Notes: generated by a model from the letters alone, not told the origin. DNA of 64,000 bases from Siphonodentalium dalli (GCA_032622095.1 CP136062.1:228734578-228798577); one strand, 5' to 3'; counted from the stretch's first letter, positions 24,051-35,249 are shown. Program-made: numbers and translations.

Positions 24051-25166
24051 ACGTACGTACCTCTAACTTAATTGTATCTTGTATGTGAGCATGGAACAAT
24101 ATTTACCGTTTATATAAGAAAAATTGTATGACTATTTGTGCACTTAATTGTTTTGTCTGCATTGTGATACAAATTACAATGTCTGTAATTTGGCAGAGGT
24201 GTCCATCTTCTTGGTGCGTGTACAGAAATACCTATTGGTATCGAATCATTTAAGCAGTCTCATAACATAGTTCAGAAGTGTACGGGCAACTCACGTGCTA
24301 CTATTTAGTCATGTAAATTGAATTTCCCCAGATATAACGTGACGTCAAACATCCACTGGGAAAAGTACTTGTGCACAAAGTACCAGAGAAACACAGTACC
24401 TGAGACTTTAGTCAACTACGGATGACAGTGGAAACAAACAAACAAACAAACAGGTGTACATCATGAAAATCAAAACATAAAAGTGGCATCAACGCGAGAA
24501 ATATGAAGAGAGAAGAAGGAATAGAGAGTGGTTAGGCGCAATACATGTAAAACGAGAATCATTACAAACCTTTAATTATATGAAAGTATACGAATTTCCC
24601 ACCGGGAATTCGAAAAGCCGCTAGTTATTAGTATTATTTACATTTAAAGAACGCATGCTAAAATATTTAGTTTCAATACGCTTTAAAATAATATTAATAA
24701 CATAAAATAAACGTACATACACGTGATTTTAAAACAAAAAAAAAGTATACAACTAGGATAAAAACTAGGTTAACACATAAATACAAAATTAAACAATGAG
24801 ACTAGATTAACAAAAATACAGTATAGGTTTCTCATATAAAAACGACGCAATAAGATATGTGTTGCTCGTTCTAACAAATAGTTATAAGTGCGTCTTAAGA
24901 TATTTCTTAAAACCAGAAACAGTGTCTGCTCTCCGAGTAACAAGTGGGAGAGAATTCCAAATGTTAGTCGCTGCTTGTTGAAAGCACAGTTCACCATATC
25001 TGCTGGTTGGTTTTCCTGTTAGAAATCAAAGGTCACACCAACTTGTCATCGACCTTGTACATGTGCCACAACCACAAGAATTCAGTGTAAACATTGAGGA
25101 GACATAATTTGGACATTCTTCTCTCAGAGTCTTACATACAATCAGTGCACATTTGAATTTCACTCT
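24051..25166. other. AT-rich stretch, nothing recognised
   Basis: A short (AAAC)n run lies at about 24437-24453. No supported gene. Confidence 0.5.
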
Positions 25167-25503
25167 TTATTACACGCTTGTGAGCCTTGTTCCTAGAATT
25201 ACAGTGTTATTGCTGTTCCATATTTACAAATCCGTATGCAACGTACGTTCCATACGCATCTCGTTGAAGTAAAATGACGTACATGACGTTCGCCTCAACC
25301 ATGAAACTGGAACTATTTAAATAAAAGAATCATCACAGATGACAAACACGCCCTGAGTGAGCCTAAATAAACCTTCTAATCCTGTATTTTAATGTACGGA
25401 TTCTAGGACGCGAAGCGTGTAATAAACACAGAACGACACGATGTGTAAATGGGTTTGTCGATACGGCACTCGTGCTGTCGCGGAAGGATAGAACTCGAGG
25501 CGC
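25167..25503 (-). mobile_element. Inverted copy of the 19.75-20.08 kb MITE and palindrome half
   Basis: Bases 25167-25425 are the TTATTACACGCTT-bounded element. Bases 25426-25503 match the right arm of the 19.7-kb palindrome in reverse. The match stops abruptly at GAGGCGC, where a family A MITE begins mid-sequence. Confidence 0.8.
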
Positions 25504-25858
25504 AAGCTTCAACAGCCTAAAATATCTTCGGTCTGTCTCAATAGAACCATACAAATATGGATATCATTGGAACCGGCTCCTTGACCACATTGTGATAGTT
25601 ACAGTTAGCCCTGTGCCAATGCATTCTCTTATATATGCGAGTCGACCATAGGTCGCCTCGCATATATAAGAGAATGCATTGGTCTAAAACAAATCTTTTT
25701 TTAACACTTTTTTACCAATTTTTCTTACATTCTTTAACAATTTTATAATTTTTAATGTGTTAAGCCAATGCATTCTCTTATATATGCGAGGCGACCTATG
25801 GTCGACTCGCATATATAAGAGAATGCATTGGCACAGGGCCGTTCTGTTGGGTAAAGGG
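25504..25858. mobile_element. piggyBac-like MITE, left end missing (family A)
   Basis: It starts inside the element at AAGCTTCAACAGCC, lacking the left TIR, and runs to TTGGGTAAAGGG plus TTAA (25859-25862). The interior has four inverted copies of GCATTCTCTTATATATGCGA-type sequence. The join at 25503/25504 is a rearrangement breakpoint. Confidence 0.8.
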
Positions 25859-25862
25859 TTAA

Positions 25863-27360
25863 ACAGATAATTATCAGAAGTAAGCATAGATCAAGTGTAA
25901 TATGGTCGTATTTCCGTATACACCCCCCTGTATAGCGTGTGCAATGTTCTGTATTGCATTGCTATACTTATCAGGAACGTGTACGTACTAACGGCTACTA
26001 CCAACGATGTGACGCTCGGGATGTTTGGTTTATCTCACCCCCAACTTTGGTCAACAGTTTCAACAATTGGACATAGCATGCCCGAATCAATGACCGTTTG
26101 TGATTTCAAACCGATAATATTTTGAGATTATTCATATAGGTTGTGAAATTATGCAACCAATATATATTGTAAAATCACCTGATTCGCCTCGCGTTTGATA
26201 TACACATATATCTAATCCGGACAAGATTAAATAATTATTATACTAATCGGACACCATGGGTCACTGTATACGATTATATATAAACACTCACAATAGCTAT
26301 TTATATAATTATCGGTATGCAACAACAAAATGTTTCATTAATTTATTTAAATATATTACAATATATGTGTTTTTAATGTTTAAACATGCTTTTTTTCCCA
26401 CCATTCGTTCAAATTGGCCAAAGGCCGGGGAAATGAAAACTTCAGAAATAATTACAACCTGAACGGTATCAGTTAGAACTTCACCAGCAGAATATCAATT
26501 CACCCGCATGATGTGTCACACAGAGAATGTATGGATTTCTTTCCATTGCATGCTGTTTTCGCGGTACGCCAACTAACAATATTCACCGGTGGCGGGCGCA
26601 GTGTTGATGAAAGAGAAACACACCAGGCTGCTGTCGTGCGAAGGAGAACTGCCGTGCGACACGTGGCAGCATCATTATGGCGTCGACAGGGAAATCATTA
26701 TCAATCTGAGAACAGTACGAAAACAAATTGTGAACAACAATGAATAAACACAATGTACTTCCCGGGCAATAAACACGATGTACTTCTCGGGCAATTATAC
26801 AACCGTTGTTTAAAGAATAATGGTGGTGTGCTGAGTAGACATTTTCTGTCCAGTCGTCTGTCCGTCTGTCCAACCGTATGTCTAGCCGTCCGTAGACACT
26901 ACATAACACGATAACTCAAACAGTTTCTATCCGATCGGAACCAAATTTTGTATATTAGTTTCTCAGCCCCTAATACAGATCGAGTTCTAATATGGGTTCA
27001 TCCGATTTTTAACGGTGTTATGGCCCCTTTTCGGAAAATATATCAAAAAAACATAAAATAAAAAAAAAAATATTCAATTCCTTGCTCAATTTAAAAACAA
27101 ACAAACAAACAAAAAAAAACAAAAAAAAACAGACGTATCTAAATTGAATCCATTTTAGATTGAACTTTCTTTTTTTAAGTTATCCAAATTTAAAAAACAA
27201 ATACCATTATAACTTCCGCTCTGTAGGAAGGCTCTTGAACATTTTCGTCTATGTGATGACGTTTCTATCATTCTTGTTGATAACATCCAGGAAGAATTAA
27301 GATGCTGATCAAACCTTACTTAAATGTGTTGTTTCCTTTGGGAAACGTTGTATCCATTGA
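25863..27360. other. AT-rich stretch, no supported gene
   Basis: At 26850-27010, GTCTGTCCGTCTGTCCAACC is followed by CACTACATAACACGATAACTC and CCGATCGGAACCAAATTT. This resembles the terminal part of dispersed repeats such as the one at 1022-1110, but it is a different family. A-rich runs follow at 27055-27130. Frames at 26513-26909 carry no motif. Confidence 0.4.
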
Positions 27361-27369
27361 CATGGTTGA

Positions 27370-27462
27370 ACCCTTTCATGACTGTAGCTGCACTTGTGCA
27401 GCATTGCATATTCTGTGCCAGTGCATTCTCTTTTGCAAGTCTCCCTATTTGACTCATACATT
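27370..27462. mobile_element. Partial MITE (CCCTTTCATGACTG end, family B)
   Basis: GAACCCTTTCATGACTGTAGCTG, then GTGCCAGTGCATTCTCTTTTG, matches the left part of the 35.08-kb element. No right end is visible. Confidence 0.5.
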
Positions 27463-27799
27463 CTAATAATCAGTTTTATTATGTACATTTGTCTATAATA
27501 GAGTATGGCATTATACTCTATAATTCAACATAAAAACTCGAAATTATGATTCTGATCATAGTAATATACTATCGGAAAATGATGGGTTAAACATCTGCCG
27601 ATCGTGATCAGCCTCTCGTTATACCTCGCATTAAAGAAATGATACGTAATGTGACATACGCTTAGTATAGCATTTGTACATTGTTTGTAACTGGATAGTT
27701 TTGAGGTTGGTGAGTACCACGTATTCAAAATGACCGAATCCAGTGCAAACGCACACAAACATAATATACTAGGTGATGTGCCCGACTTGGTCCAGTCGG

Positions 27800-28380
27800 A
27801 CCCAAATATACCTATATGAGCGTATATGAGCGAGGTCAAGGTCAATGTCAAGGACGCGGTCGCACGTGAAATTGGACCGGCCCATATTGTTCTCGGGACC
27901 AAAGTAGACCTACATACCAAACTTGAGCCGGATCCGTCAAATTCCAGAAACATGCATATATGAGCGTATATGGTAAAGGTCAAGGTCAAGGACACATTTG
28001 TACGTGGAATTGGACCCGCCCATATTGTTCCCCGGATCAAAGTAGGCATACATACCACATTTGAGTAGGATCGGTCCAGGTCAAGAAACATGCCTATATG
28101 AGCGATGTCATGACCCTTCCATGTTGCTCCCCGGATCAAAGTAGGCCTACATACCAAATTTGAGTAGGATCGGTCCAGGTCCAGAATCATGCCTATATGA
28201 GCGATGTCACGGTCAAGGTCAAGGCCACGATCGCACGTGAAATTGGACCCACCCATGTTGTTCCCCGTATCAAAATAGGCCTACATACCACATTTGAGTC
28301 GGATCGGTCGAGCAGTTTTCGAGTCTATAACACACACAGTCACAGACAGACAGACATACAGAAGTTCCAAAATATACAGT
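27800..28380 (+). repeat. Tandem ~100-160-bp repeats ending in a dispersed-repeat tail
   Basis: Four units share ATATGAGCG, GGTCAAGGTCAAGG, a GTGAAATTGGACC-type segment, CCCGGATCAAAGTAGGC and TACATACCA, then TTTGAGTAGGATCGGTCC. The third unit lacks its middle. The last continues into GAGCAGTTTTCGAGTCTATA, ACACAC and CAGACAGACAGACA, which is the inverted match of 1022-1110. The 243-residue minus-strand frame (27525-28256) lies across these repeats and is not a supported gene. Confidence 0.75.
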
Positions 28381-29760
28381 AGATGAGGAACAAACACAAG
28401 ACATCGCATTTTGACTGTTTAGAGTATATGCTAGTTTATTTTTTAAAACAAGTTGATACCTTATTTGTTCGGAAATACTCAGTAGTTTTATATAACATTC
28501 TAACCAAAGTCGCCAGTCGCCAGTCGAATGTTCGTGGAATATACTAGTCCACACCTATTACATCTCGGAGAATCCTTCGACGGACAACGTTGGTGAGAAT
28601 GTTAGAACACACAACTGTGAGTATGGACACAAATGTGATATCAGCTTGTTTGAAAAATAGTACAGCATATGCTCGTAGCTGCCAAATACTATTTAATAAA
28701 TCATTATCCTAGTTGTTTACCATTTGTCTCGTTTCTTGTCGAGTTTCCGATCGTCTCGGTAATTTTGAATGCGCGATACTCATCAACTCGAAGCCATGTA
28801 ATTCCCCATCGTTATATATAGTGCCAGTAATATTCGACGGATGATGATCCTATCGAAAAAACACATCTTTACAATATACCTTGGGAAGTCAATTTCCCCA
28901 AAAAAATCTATATTCTACTTTTGGCATAAAATAGCATCTGCTGTTTTGAGAGTACGTTCTAGAATTCTTTTCACAGTTCAATTAAACTGCCCAAGGATCC
29001 TGTATCCACTTCAAAATGCATGCCATGAGAACGAGGAACAATTTGGCTGTGACCAATTGGGATCTTGTTCATTATACTACGTGGCATCTTCTTGTATATG
29101 CCTGGCGCATATATCCTCATTCGTATGCCATCCATACATATCGGTACCACCTTTACTATTAGAACACATTTGTATGATAAATTATACACAATATGTGTTA
29201 CTTTTTTCTTTAACAAACTTGTGCAGAAATGACAAATGACATATATTTGTCGGTGAAATTTTCTCAACATGGCATATGAGTGAATATGTGAGTAGATTAT
29301 AATTAGTAGATGAGTTAGTAGATGAGATATGTTCTATACTTGAGCCACATGCCTCGTAGACACATTATAAATATGGCAGAAGCTTAAAAACGTTGGTTAC
29401 ACAATTATGTGCTGTTAAGTTTTGACACAAACACAGTGTATACCAAGTTTTTAAGCAGCTGCCATTTTTTAGTTCCGTGGTAGACTTTACGAGTTGTATA
29501 CCTATATAAGCTGAAAAACAGACAGACGTTATATAGTCCGTCAACAAGGCCTCCATTCTAACTTGTTACTGTCGTTCCGTATGGTAGATACGTCAAGACA
29601 ACAAAATACCTAACATGGTTACATATAACACAAATCTAATATTTACTTTCCCCACAACAAGAGTAATGATTTCGGTGACGCTAATATGACCCAAATACAT
29701 GAATATGCTTGTAACACTTTAATATTATGTTATGTGACACTAGAACGAAAACTCGACAAA
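28381..29760. other. AT-rich stretch, no supported gene
   Basis: The largest frame, 132 residues at 28841-29239, has no recognisable domain. A shorter frame lies opposite it on the minus strand. Confidence 0.4.
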
Positions 29761-29774
29761 CTTGTTCCATGACG

Positions 29775-29836
29775 TAATGATGATGAGTATGATCAAGATG
29801 AGGACGGTTATGGTACTGGTGATGATAGTGGCGACG

Positions 29837-29872
<36 letters not shown>

Positions 29873-29885
29873 GTCACCACCCCAC
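29775..29885. repeat. Imperfect ATG/ATC trinucleotide microsatellite
   Basis: Runs of GATGATGAGTATGATCAAGATGA followed by TCATCATCATTATCGTCATCA. Imperfect trinucleotide repeats. Confidence 0.85.
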
Positions 29886-29889
29886 CCAT

Positions 29890-30355
29890 CATGACATATA
29901 TGTTTAAAGTAATCCAGCTGTGGCGATGTTACTTATTTCGAAACTCACATTTTGGTTCTACACATCTCAAGAATGAAACATACTGTAATATTGTCCTTTA
30001 TCCAAATTAAATTGGCCTAACGAACTAACTATATAACATAGTTTGGTAGTTTTTTTTAACATAATACACACCGGTGCTATATATACACACATTCTACGGG
30101 ATCGGCCAGAAATATAGAAAAATACAGGCCTGTCAAGATAGTTTTTTAAATCAAAGCAAATTAGATACAACATTATCAAGGACGCAACTATACACAACAG
30201 AAATGAACGTAAGACAGTAGGAAATTCGAGAATCTATATTAGTAGAGATTTCACGAAATCTCAAATGAAGCAATTATACGAACAAAGAAAACAAACGAAA
30301 GCGTCCAATGGGTAATTTCCGTTTGGGAATTTGTGAAGTAGTAGAACACTAACAG
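29890..30355. other. Stretch left of the 28/29-bp minisatellite, nothing recognised
   Basis: No supported gene or repeat. Confidence 0.4.
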
Positions 30356-30359
30356 GTTC

Positions 30360-31719
30360 AATGTTAAAGGGAATCTTTGTGATGTGCAATGTTAAAGGGA
30401 ATCTTTGTGATGTGCAATGTTAAAGGGAATCTATTGTGATGTGCAATGTTAAAATGAATCTATTGTGATGTGCAATGTTAAAGAGAATCTATTGTGATGT
30501 GCAATGTTAAAGTGAATCTATTGTGATGTGCAGTGTTAAAGTGAATCTATTGTGATGTGCAATGTTAAAGGGAATCTTTGTGATGTGCAATGTTAAAGGG
30601 AATCTATTGTGATGTGCAATGTTAAAGGGAATCTATTGTGATGTGCAATGTTAAAGTGAATCTTTGTGATGTGCGATGTTAAAGGGAATCTATTGTGATG
30701 TGCAATGTTAAAAGGAATCTATTGTGATGTGCAATGTTAAAGGGAATCTATTGTGATGTGCAATGTTAAAGGGAATCTTTGTGATGTGCGATGTTAAAGG
30801 GAATCTATTGTGATGTGCAACGTTAAAGTGAATCTATTGTGATGTGCAAGGTTAAAGGGAATCTTTGTGATGTGCGATGTTAAAGGGAATATATTTTGAC
30901 GTGCGATGTTAAAGTGAATCTATTGTGATGTGCAATGTTTAAGTGAATCTATTGTGATGTGCAATGTTAAAGGGAATCTTTGTGATGTGCGATGTTAAAG
31001 TGAATCTATTGTGATGTGCAATGTTAAAGGGAATCTTTGTGATGTGCGATGTTAAAGGGAATCTATTGTGATGTGCAATGTTACAGTGAATCTATTGTGA
31101 TGTGCAATGTTAAAGGGAATCTTTGTGATGTGCAATGTTAAAGGGAATCTATTGTGATGTGCAATGTTAAAGGGAATCTATTGTGATGTGCAATGTTAAA
31201 GGGAATCTTTGTGATGTGCGATGTTAAAGGGAATCTATTGTGATGTGCAACGTTAAAGTGAATCTATTGTGATGTGCAATGTTAAAGGGAATCTTTGTGA
31301 TGTGCGATGTTAAAGGGAATATATTTTGAGGTGCAACGTTAAAGTGAATCTATTGTGATGTGCAGTGTTAAAGGGAATCTTTGTGATGTGCGATGTTAAA
31401 GTGAATCTATTGTTATGTGCAATGTTAAAGGGAATCTTTGTGATGTGCGATGTTAAAGGGAATCTATTGTGATGTGCAATGTTAAAGTGAATCTATTGTG
31501 ATGTGCAATATTAAAGGGAATCTTTGTGATGTGCAATGTTAAAGGGAATCTATTGTGATGTGCAATGTTAAAGGGAATCTATTGTGATGTGCAATGTTAA
31601 AAGGAATCTTTGTGATGTGCAATGTTAAAGGGAATATATTGTGATGTGCAATGTTAAAGGGGGAAATATTGTGATGTGCAATGTTAAAGGGAATATATTG
31701 TGATGTGCAAATGTTAAAA
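30360..31719. repeat. 28/29-bp minisatellite, about 47 copies
   Basis: Units of AATGTTAAAGGGAATC plus TATTGTGATGTGC (29 bp) or TTTGTGATGTGC (28 bp). The two lengths alternate in recurring blocks, and further variants (GTGCGATG, AAAGTGAATC, ATATTTTGA) recur in the same order about 360-430 bp apart. Apparent minus-strand proteins (31539-31835) are repeat artefacts. Confidence 0.95.
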
Positions 31720-31844
31720 TTCAAATTGTAGTTAACTGGAACCATGCGTAAATTAGATTCGTTCCTAGAGTAAAGCGGTGTGTAAAGATATATATATATA
31801 TACATAGTCTGAAAGTGTGTTAATTGTTTTGTCAATGCAGATGA

Positions 31845-32220
31845 CTGCCAGCGCAGAAGGATACAACGAGGGTACAGCCTGGTGTTCTATGAACTTCTAA
31901 CCTTCCGCGATGGTACACGTGGCTTATTGATTAACTCATAAACAGACGTGGATATATGTTTGTGTTTATTACGCATCACCCGTCCTAGAATCCATTTATT
32001 GAAAAATAATACTTACAATGTTTAGTTTCTGCATAGTATTAAATATGAATACTTATGACTGTTCATAAAAATGGCTGTCTTACTCGTATTGTGTAGAAAC
32101 AGAAATGGCGTGTCGTGTCATGGGACGTGGGTGACGGTGCTATCAGTTAGCAGTTCAGTTTCTTGGTGAAGTTGACCGTCATTTGCGTCGGTGACGTCGA
32201 CTTGGTCAAACTGCTTGAAG
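31845..32220 (+). repeat. Diverged third copy of the 19.7-20.1 kb repeat
   Basis: GGATACAACGAGG, CTTCCGCGATGGTAC, GTTTATTACGCATCACC, CGTCCTAGAATCC and later GTTGACCGTCATTTGCGTC parallel the segments of 19745-20080, with strong divergence. Confidence 0.55.
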
Positions 32221-32251
32221 AATAACAAATGGACAGGTGAACCATAGAATA

Positions 32252-32425
32252 TTAACCTTTCCATGAATGGAGCTTCCTGAAATTTTGCGAAAACCCTTCG
32301 CAAATTAATTCTCTTGTATACGTGATATAAATGAGAATACATTGGCTTAACAATATTTTCATTGAACTTATTGTAAGCCAGTGCATACTCGATTATATAT
32401 ATATAAAAGTATGCCATTACAGGGG
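32252..32425. mobile_element. Decayed MITE with TATATA core (family C)
   Basis: It starts TTAACCTTTCCATGAATGG, then GCTTCCTGAAATTTTGCG, then the inverted pair AATACATTGGCTTAACAATA and TGTAAGCCAGTGCAT. The same order occurs at 40.79-41.03 kb. The right end is unclear. Confidence 0.55.
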
Positions 32426-32454
32426 GGGGGTATGTATGAATGTCGCTCACCCTG

Positions 32455-32650
32455 TCACTAGGCTGTCACATGGTCAGACACCACTTACTTGTAATGTTTA
32501 CCTATATGCAGTATATTACTTTTACATAATGGATGAATTATGAGCGTTCTAAACAGCGGCCTGCATACTATGCATATGACATTTGCGATTGCAATATCGG
32601 TGTTACAAAGCCGAAACGTAATATCGTATGACGCGCGCTTAGTATGTAGG
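32455..32650 (+). pseudogene. Decayed copy 1 of the receptor's first coding segment
   Basis: ATGGATGAATTATGAGCG at 32529, then CTAAACAGCGGCCTGCATAC and GCAATATCGGTGTTAC, are near-identical to the start of the receptor coding region at 33475. A deletion near the start makes the ATG at 32529 stop after four codons. The upstream flank (CAGACACCACTTACTTGTAA) also resembles the receptor's upstream DNA. The ATG at 32540 opens a frame that runs 88 codons in phase into copy 2. Confidence 0.75.
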
Positions 32651-32671
32651 CGGTACATGTATGTGTGGATT

Positions 32672-32950
32672 TCTTGTCACAGCAATGTTTACCTATACAA
32701 CATATGTATTTTCAGAATGGATGACATATTGAGTTTTAAAAACAGTGGGCTACATGTTATGAACATGACAGTTGGCACTACAATGTCGTTTCTGCACATG
32801 TTTTAACTGTCCGAAATGTAATATAATGTGATACGATATTCGCCCAGTATACCATTATATAAGGCGCGGTTGGTGTGATGTCAGCTGACCTTGTTAGGTG
32901 TGTCACCTGACCAGACAGGCCAGACACCCACTTACTTATAATGTTTGTGT
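32672..32950 (+). pseudogene. Decayed copy 2 of the receptor's first coding segment
   Basis: An acceptor-like TATTTTCAG is followed one base later by ATGGATGACATATTGAG at 32717. This encodes 29 residues that begin MDDILSFKNSGLHVMNMT, parallel to the receptor's MDDIMSVLNSGLQNMNMT, then stops at 32804-32806. The similarity ends at about the position where the receptor continues with its leucine-rich tail. It lies between copy 1 and the intact gene in the same orientation. Confidence 0.75.
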
Positions 32951-33170
32951 TTTTTAAATAACGTTTATTTGTGCATATGTGTCATAAATAACAGAGCACC
33001 GGGTTCGGTCAACAGGAAACCCTATAAGACCAGACCCAAACACAATAGACAAATTTCAAAACACATGAGCAATTTCAACAAGGAAAGAAGAACAACAAAA
33101 AGAAACAACAGAACAATTCATTTCTCAGTAGCCAATGGGCGGCTTCAGAACTGGTGGGGATCTGGCTTAA

Positions 33171-33414
33171 CCCTTTACCCAACAGAACGGCCATTTTTTT
33201 TAGGCCGATGCATTCTCTTATATATGCGAGGCGACCTATGGTCGACTCGCATATATAAGAGAATGCATTGGCACAGGGCTAACTGTAACTATCACAATGT
33301 GATCAAGGAGCCGGTTCCAATGATATCCATATTTGTATGGTTATATTGAGACAGACCGAAGATATTTTAGGCTGTTGAAGCTTCATTTGGCCGGTTTTGG
33401 CCGTTTTGTTGGGT
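33171..33414. mobile_element. piggyBac-like MITE inserted just upstream of the receptor (family A)
   Basis: TTAA at 33167-33170 precedes CCCTTTACCCAACA. The interior has the GCATTCTCTTATATATGCGA palindrome and then the GGCTGTTGAAGCTTC segment seen at base 1. The right end reads TTTTGTTGGGT and then departs (CAAACAC), lacking AAAGGG and TTAA. It ends about 60 bp before the receptor's start codon. Confidence 0.8.
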
Positions 33415-33455
33415 CAAACACTTATTTACAATGTTACCTATACAATACACAATAT

Positions 33456-33474
33456 ATTTATCCTTTTTTTCAGA
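33456..33474 (+). promoter_or_regulatory. Putative 3' splice site upstream of the receptor start codon
   Basis: A T-rich tract (TATCCTTTTTTTCAG) ends at 33473, one base before the ATG at 33475. It implies an intron here and a separate 5' untranslated exon upstream. The ATG context (AGA before, G after) is favourable. Copy 2 at 32713-32717 shows the same arrangement. Confidence 0.65.
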
Positions 33475-34752
33475 ATGGATGACATTATGAGTGTCCTAAA
33501 CAGCGGGCTACAAAATATGAACATGACAGTAGAGACTGCAATATCGGTGTTGCGAATGTTATCACAGGAAGATCTGGATTTAGTTCTCAGAAATACCGGT
33601 TACGAAACATTGCAGCAAATTTTCGATTCGCTGGGTGGACCGAACGGGACCAACAAGACATCAGGAATGAACAAGGAAGGGATTGATGGAACGAACTTTT
33701 CAGAGTACGTTAAGCTTTACGTGCCCCCGATCCTCCTCATTCTTGGAACGTTCGGGAATGTTTTCTCGTTTATTATTCTACGTCAGAGGAGTATGACGCG
33801 TCAGTCGACGTATTTCTACCTAGCAACGCTCTCAATCGCCGATTGCCTCGTATTGTACGTCGGTCTCTTGAGGAAGTGGGTAGCTGAGTTGACTGAGGAG
33901 GACTTGAGCGATCGCACCGACTGGCTGTGCAAACTAACGACGTTTTTAGGATATCTTTGGAGTGATTTCTCAGTTTGGTTGATTATCGCTGTAACTATCG
34001 AACGTTACATTGTCGTATGTCACCCGCTCAGAGCAAGTTCCGTGTGCGTCATCAACCGCGCGAAGATTCTAATAGCCTGTTTATTCGTTATTCTATTCTC
34101 AATTAACCTGCATTTTTTATGGACGGTTGAAGTCGCACTGGATAACGACTACAGCCCGCCCAAAATCAAATGCACGGGAATATCTCCACATGAAGCCCTC
34201 GTGAAGAGCGTATGGCCGTGGGTCGATGCCTGTATTTATTCATTCGCACCAGTGATAATTCTAACAGTGTTGAATTCGCTCATAGTGCGACAAGTGGCGA
34301 TTGCGAGCAAAAGCCGCTGCGAGTTGTTCAAAAATGACCAAACGGCTAAAAATATGAAGAAAGCTTACAGTGAATCGAGTAAAAAGCTCACGATTCTTCT
34401 ATTGACTGTTTCGTTTACATTTCTTGTGACGACACTTCCTATGAGTATTATGCTGATCATTCGAGCATTCGTCAAGGATGAGACGTACGTGGCCGGCACG
34501 TTAGCAGAAATGTTGATGTATGTCAATCATTCTATAAACTTCTTCCTGTACTGCGCAGCCGGGCAGAAATTCCGGAAGCAGATCACCATGCTGCTGTGTA
34601 GTCCGAGTAGACAGACGTTCAGACCGTCTTACTCCGAGTATAGCCCGACCAGCGTCCGCAAGGACAAGATGGCGTTTGCGCTCAATCACCAAACCGTTGT
34701 ATTTGAATCAGACGAAGAGAATTCTCCACATGTTAAAACTGATGTATGATGT
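33475..34752 (+). CDS. Class A G-protein-coupled receptor, neuropeptide-receptor-like
   Basis: A 424-residue rhodopsin-family receptor, expected in the plasma membrane and coupled to G proteins. I chose the ATG at 33475: it follows a strong acceptor, and the 26 upstream in-frame codons come from the adjacent MITE. A leucine-rich tail of about 80 residues has N-glycosylation sites at N16, N57, N60 and N74. TM1 is about 82-103 (GN at 94-95), TM2 113-137 (LSIAD, D123), TM3 150-178 with C152 and ERY at 176-178. TM4 is 195-218, C233 is the likely disulphide partner, TM5 247-272 (P259), TM6 304-331 and TM7 343-362. The CWxP motif of TM6 is replaced by TTLP, and NPxxY by NFFLY. C375 could be palmitoylated. 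The transmembrane core is uninterrupted by introns. The overall type recalls invertebrate FMRFamide-like or orphan peptide receptors; the ligand cannot be read from the sequence. Its GC content is higher than the flanks and the frame is intact. Confidence 0.93.
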
Positions 34753-35070
34753 CATTATCACATGGTATTTTATGTACATGTACATGTAAGTGTCTGATGT
34801 CATGATATCGTGATATGACTGTCGTTGGCGTGGCTTATTAATTTAAACAGATGTATGACGTCAGTCTCAAAACACTCGTGGAACGTGACATGTGCATGAC
34901 TTCATTGTGTAATTACTCAGTGGGTGTATTCGAATAAGTTGCAATTATTGTCATTGATTTTCATGATGGGAGCTTATCCCTTATGGAGCCCCACACAGAG
35001 AGAACAATGCACTGATGACTGTCGTCTGCTTGTGTCTGTGTGAGGCGGTGAGGCTCCATACGGGAGTGTT
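34753..35070. other. Receptor 3' flank, no clear polyadenylation signal
   Basis: No AATAAA is visible in the first 300 bases after the stop. An imperfect repeat, TGATGTCAT(T/G)AT and TGTATGA(C/T)GTCA, occurs at the stop and downstream. Confidence 0.4.
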
Positions 35071-35076
35071 ATATAA

Positions 35077-35187
35077 CCCTTTCATGACTGGAGCTGTGCT
35101 GGCGCAACATTAAAGACCATGTGCCAATGCATTCTCTTATATATGCGACCCCCTGTCACCACGTCCCTGGCTATCGGCATGAAATGG
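35077..35187. mobile_element. Short TTAA-flanked MITE (family B)
   Basis: It begins CCCTTTCATGACTGGAGCTG (preceded by ATAA) and ends GGCATGAAATGG followed by TTAA (35188-35191). The interior is CCAATGCATTCTCTTATATATG, the same core as family A, although the TIRs differ. Confidence 0.65.
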
Positions 35188-35249
35188 TTAAACCGCTGGC
35201 ATTTTACTGGTATGTTCTTGGTCTGTGTTCGAATCGGGGACTGGTCATT

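Noticed and set aside
27525-28256. 243-residue minus-strand frame as a gene
   Set aside because: It lies over the tandem repeats at 27.8-28.3 kb and shows no domain. Its repetitive translation mirrors the DNA repeat.
31539-31835. 98-residue minus-strand frame
   Set aside because: Two thirds is minisatellite. The rest is TA-rich low complexity.
33397-33474. Upstream in-frame extension of the receptor by 26 codons
   Set aside because: It is MITE and intron sequence ahead of a strong 3' splice site and does not begin with ATG.
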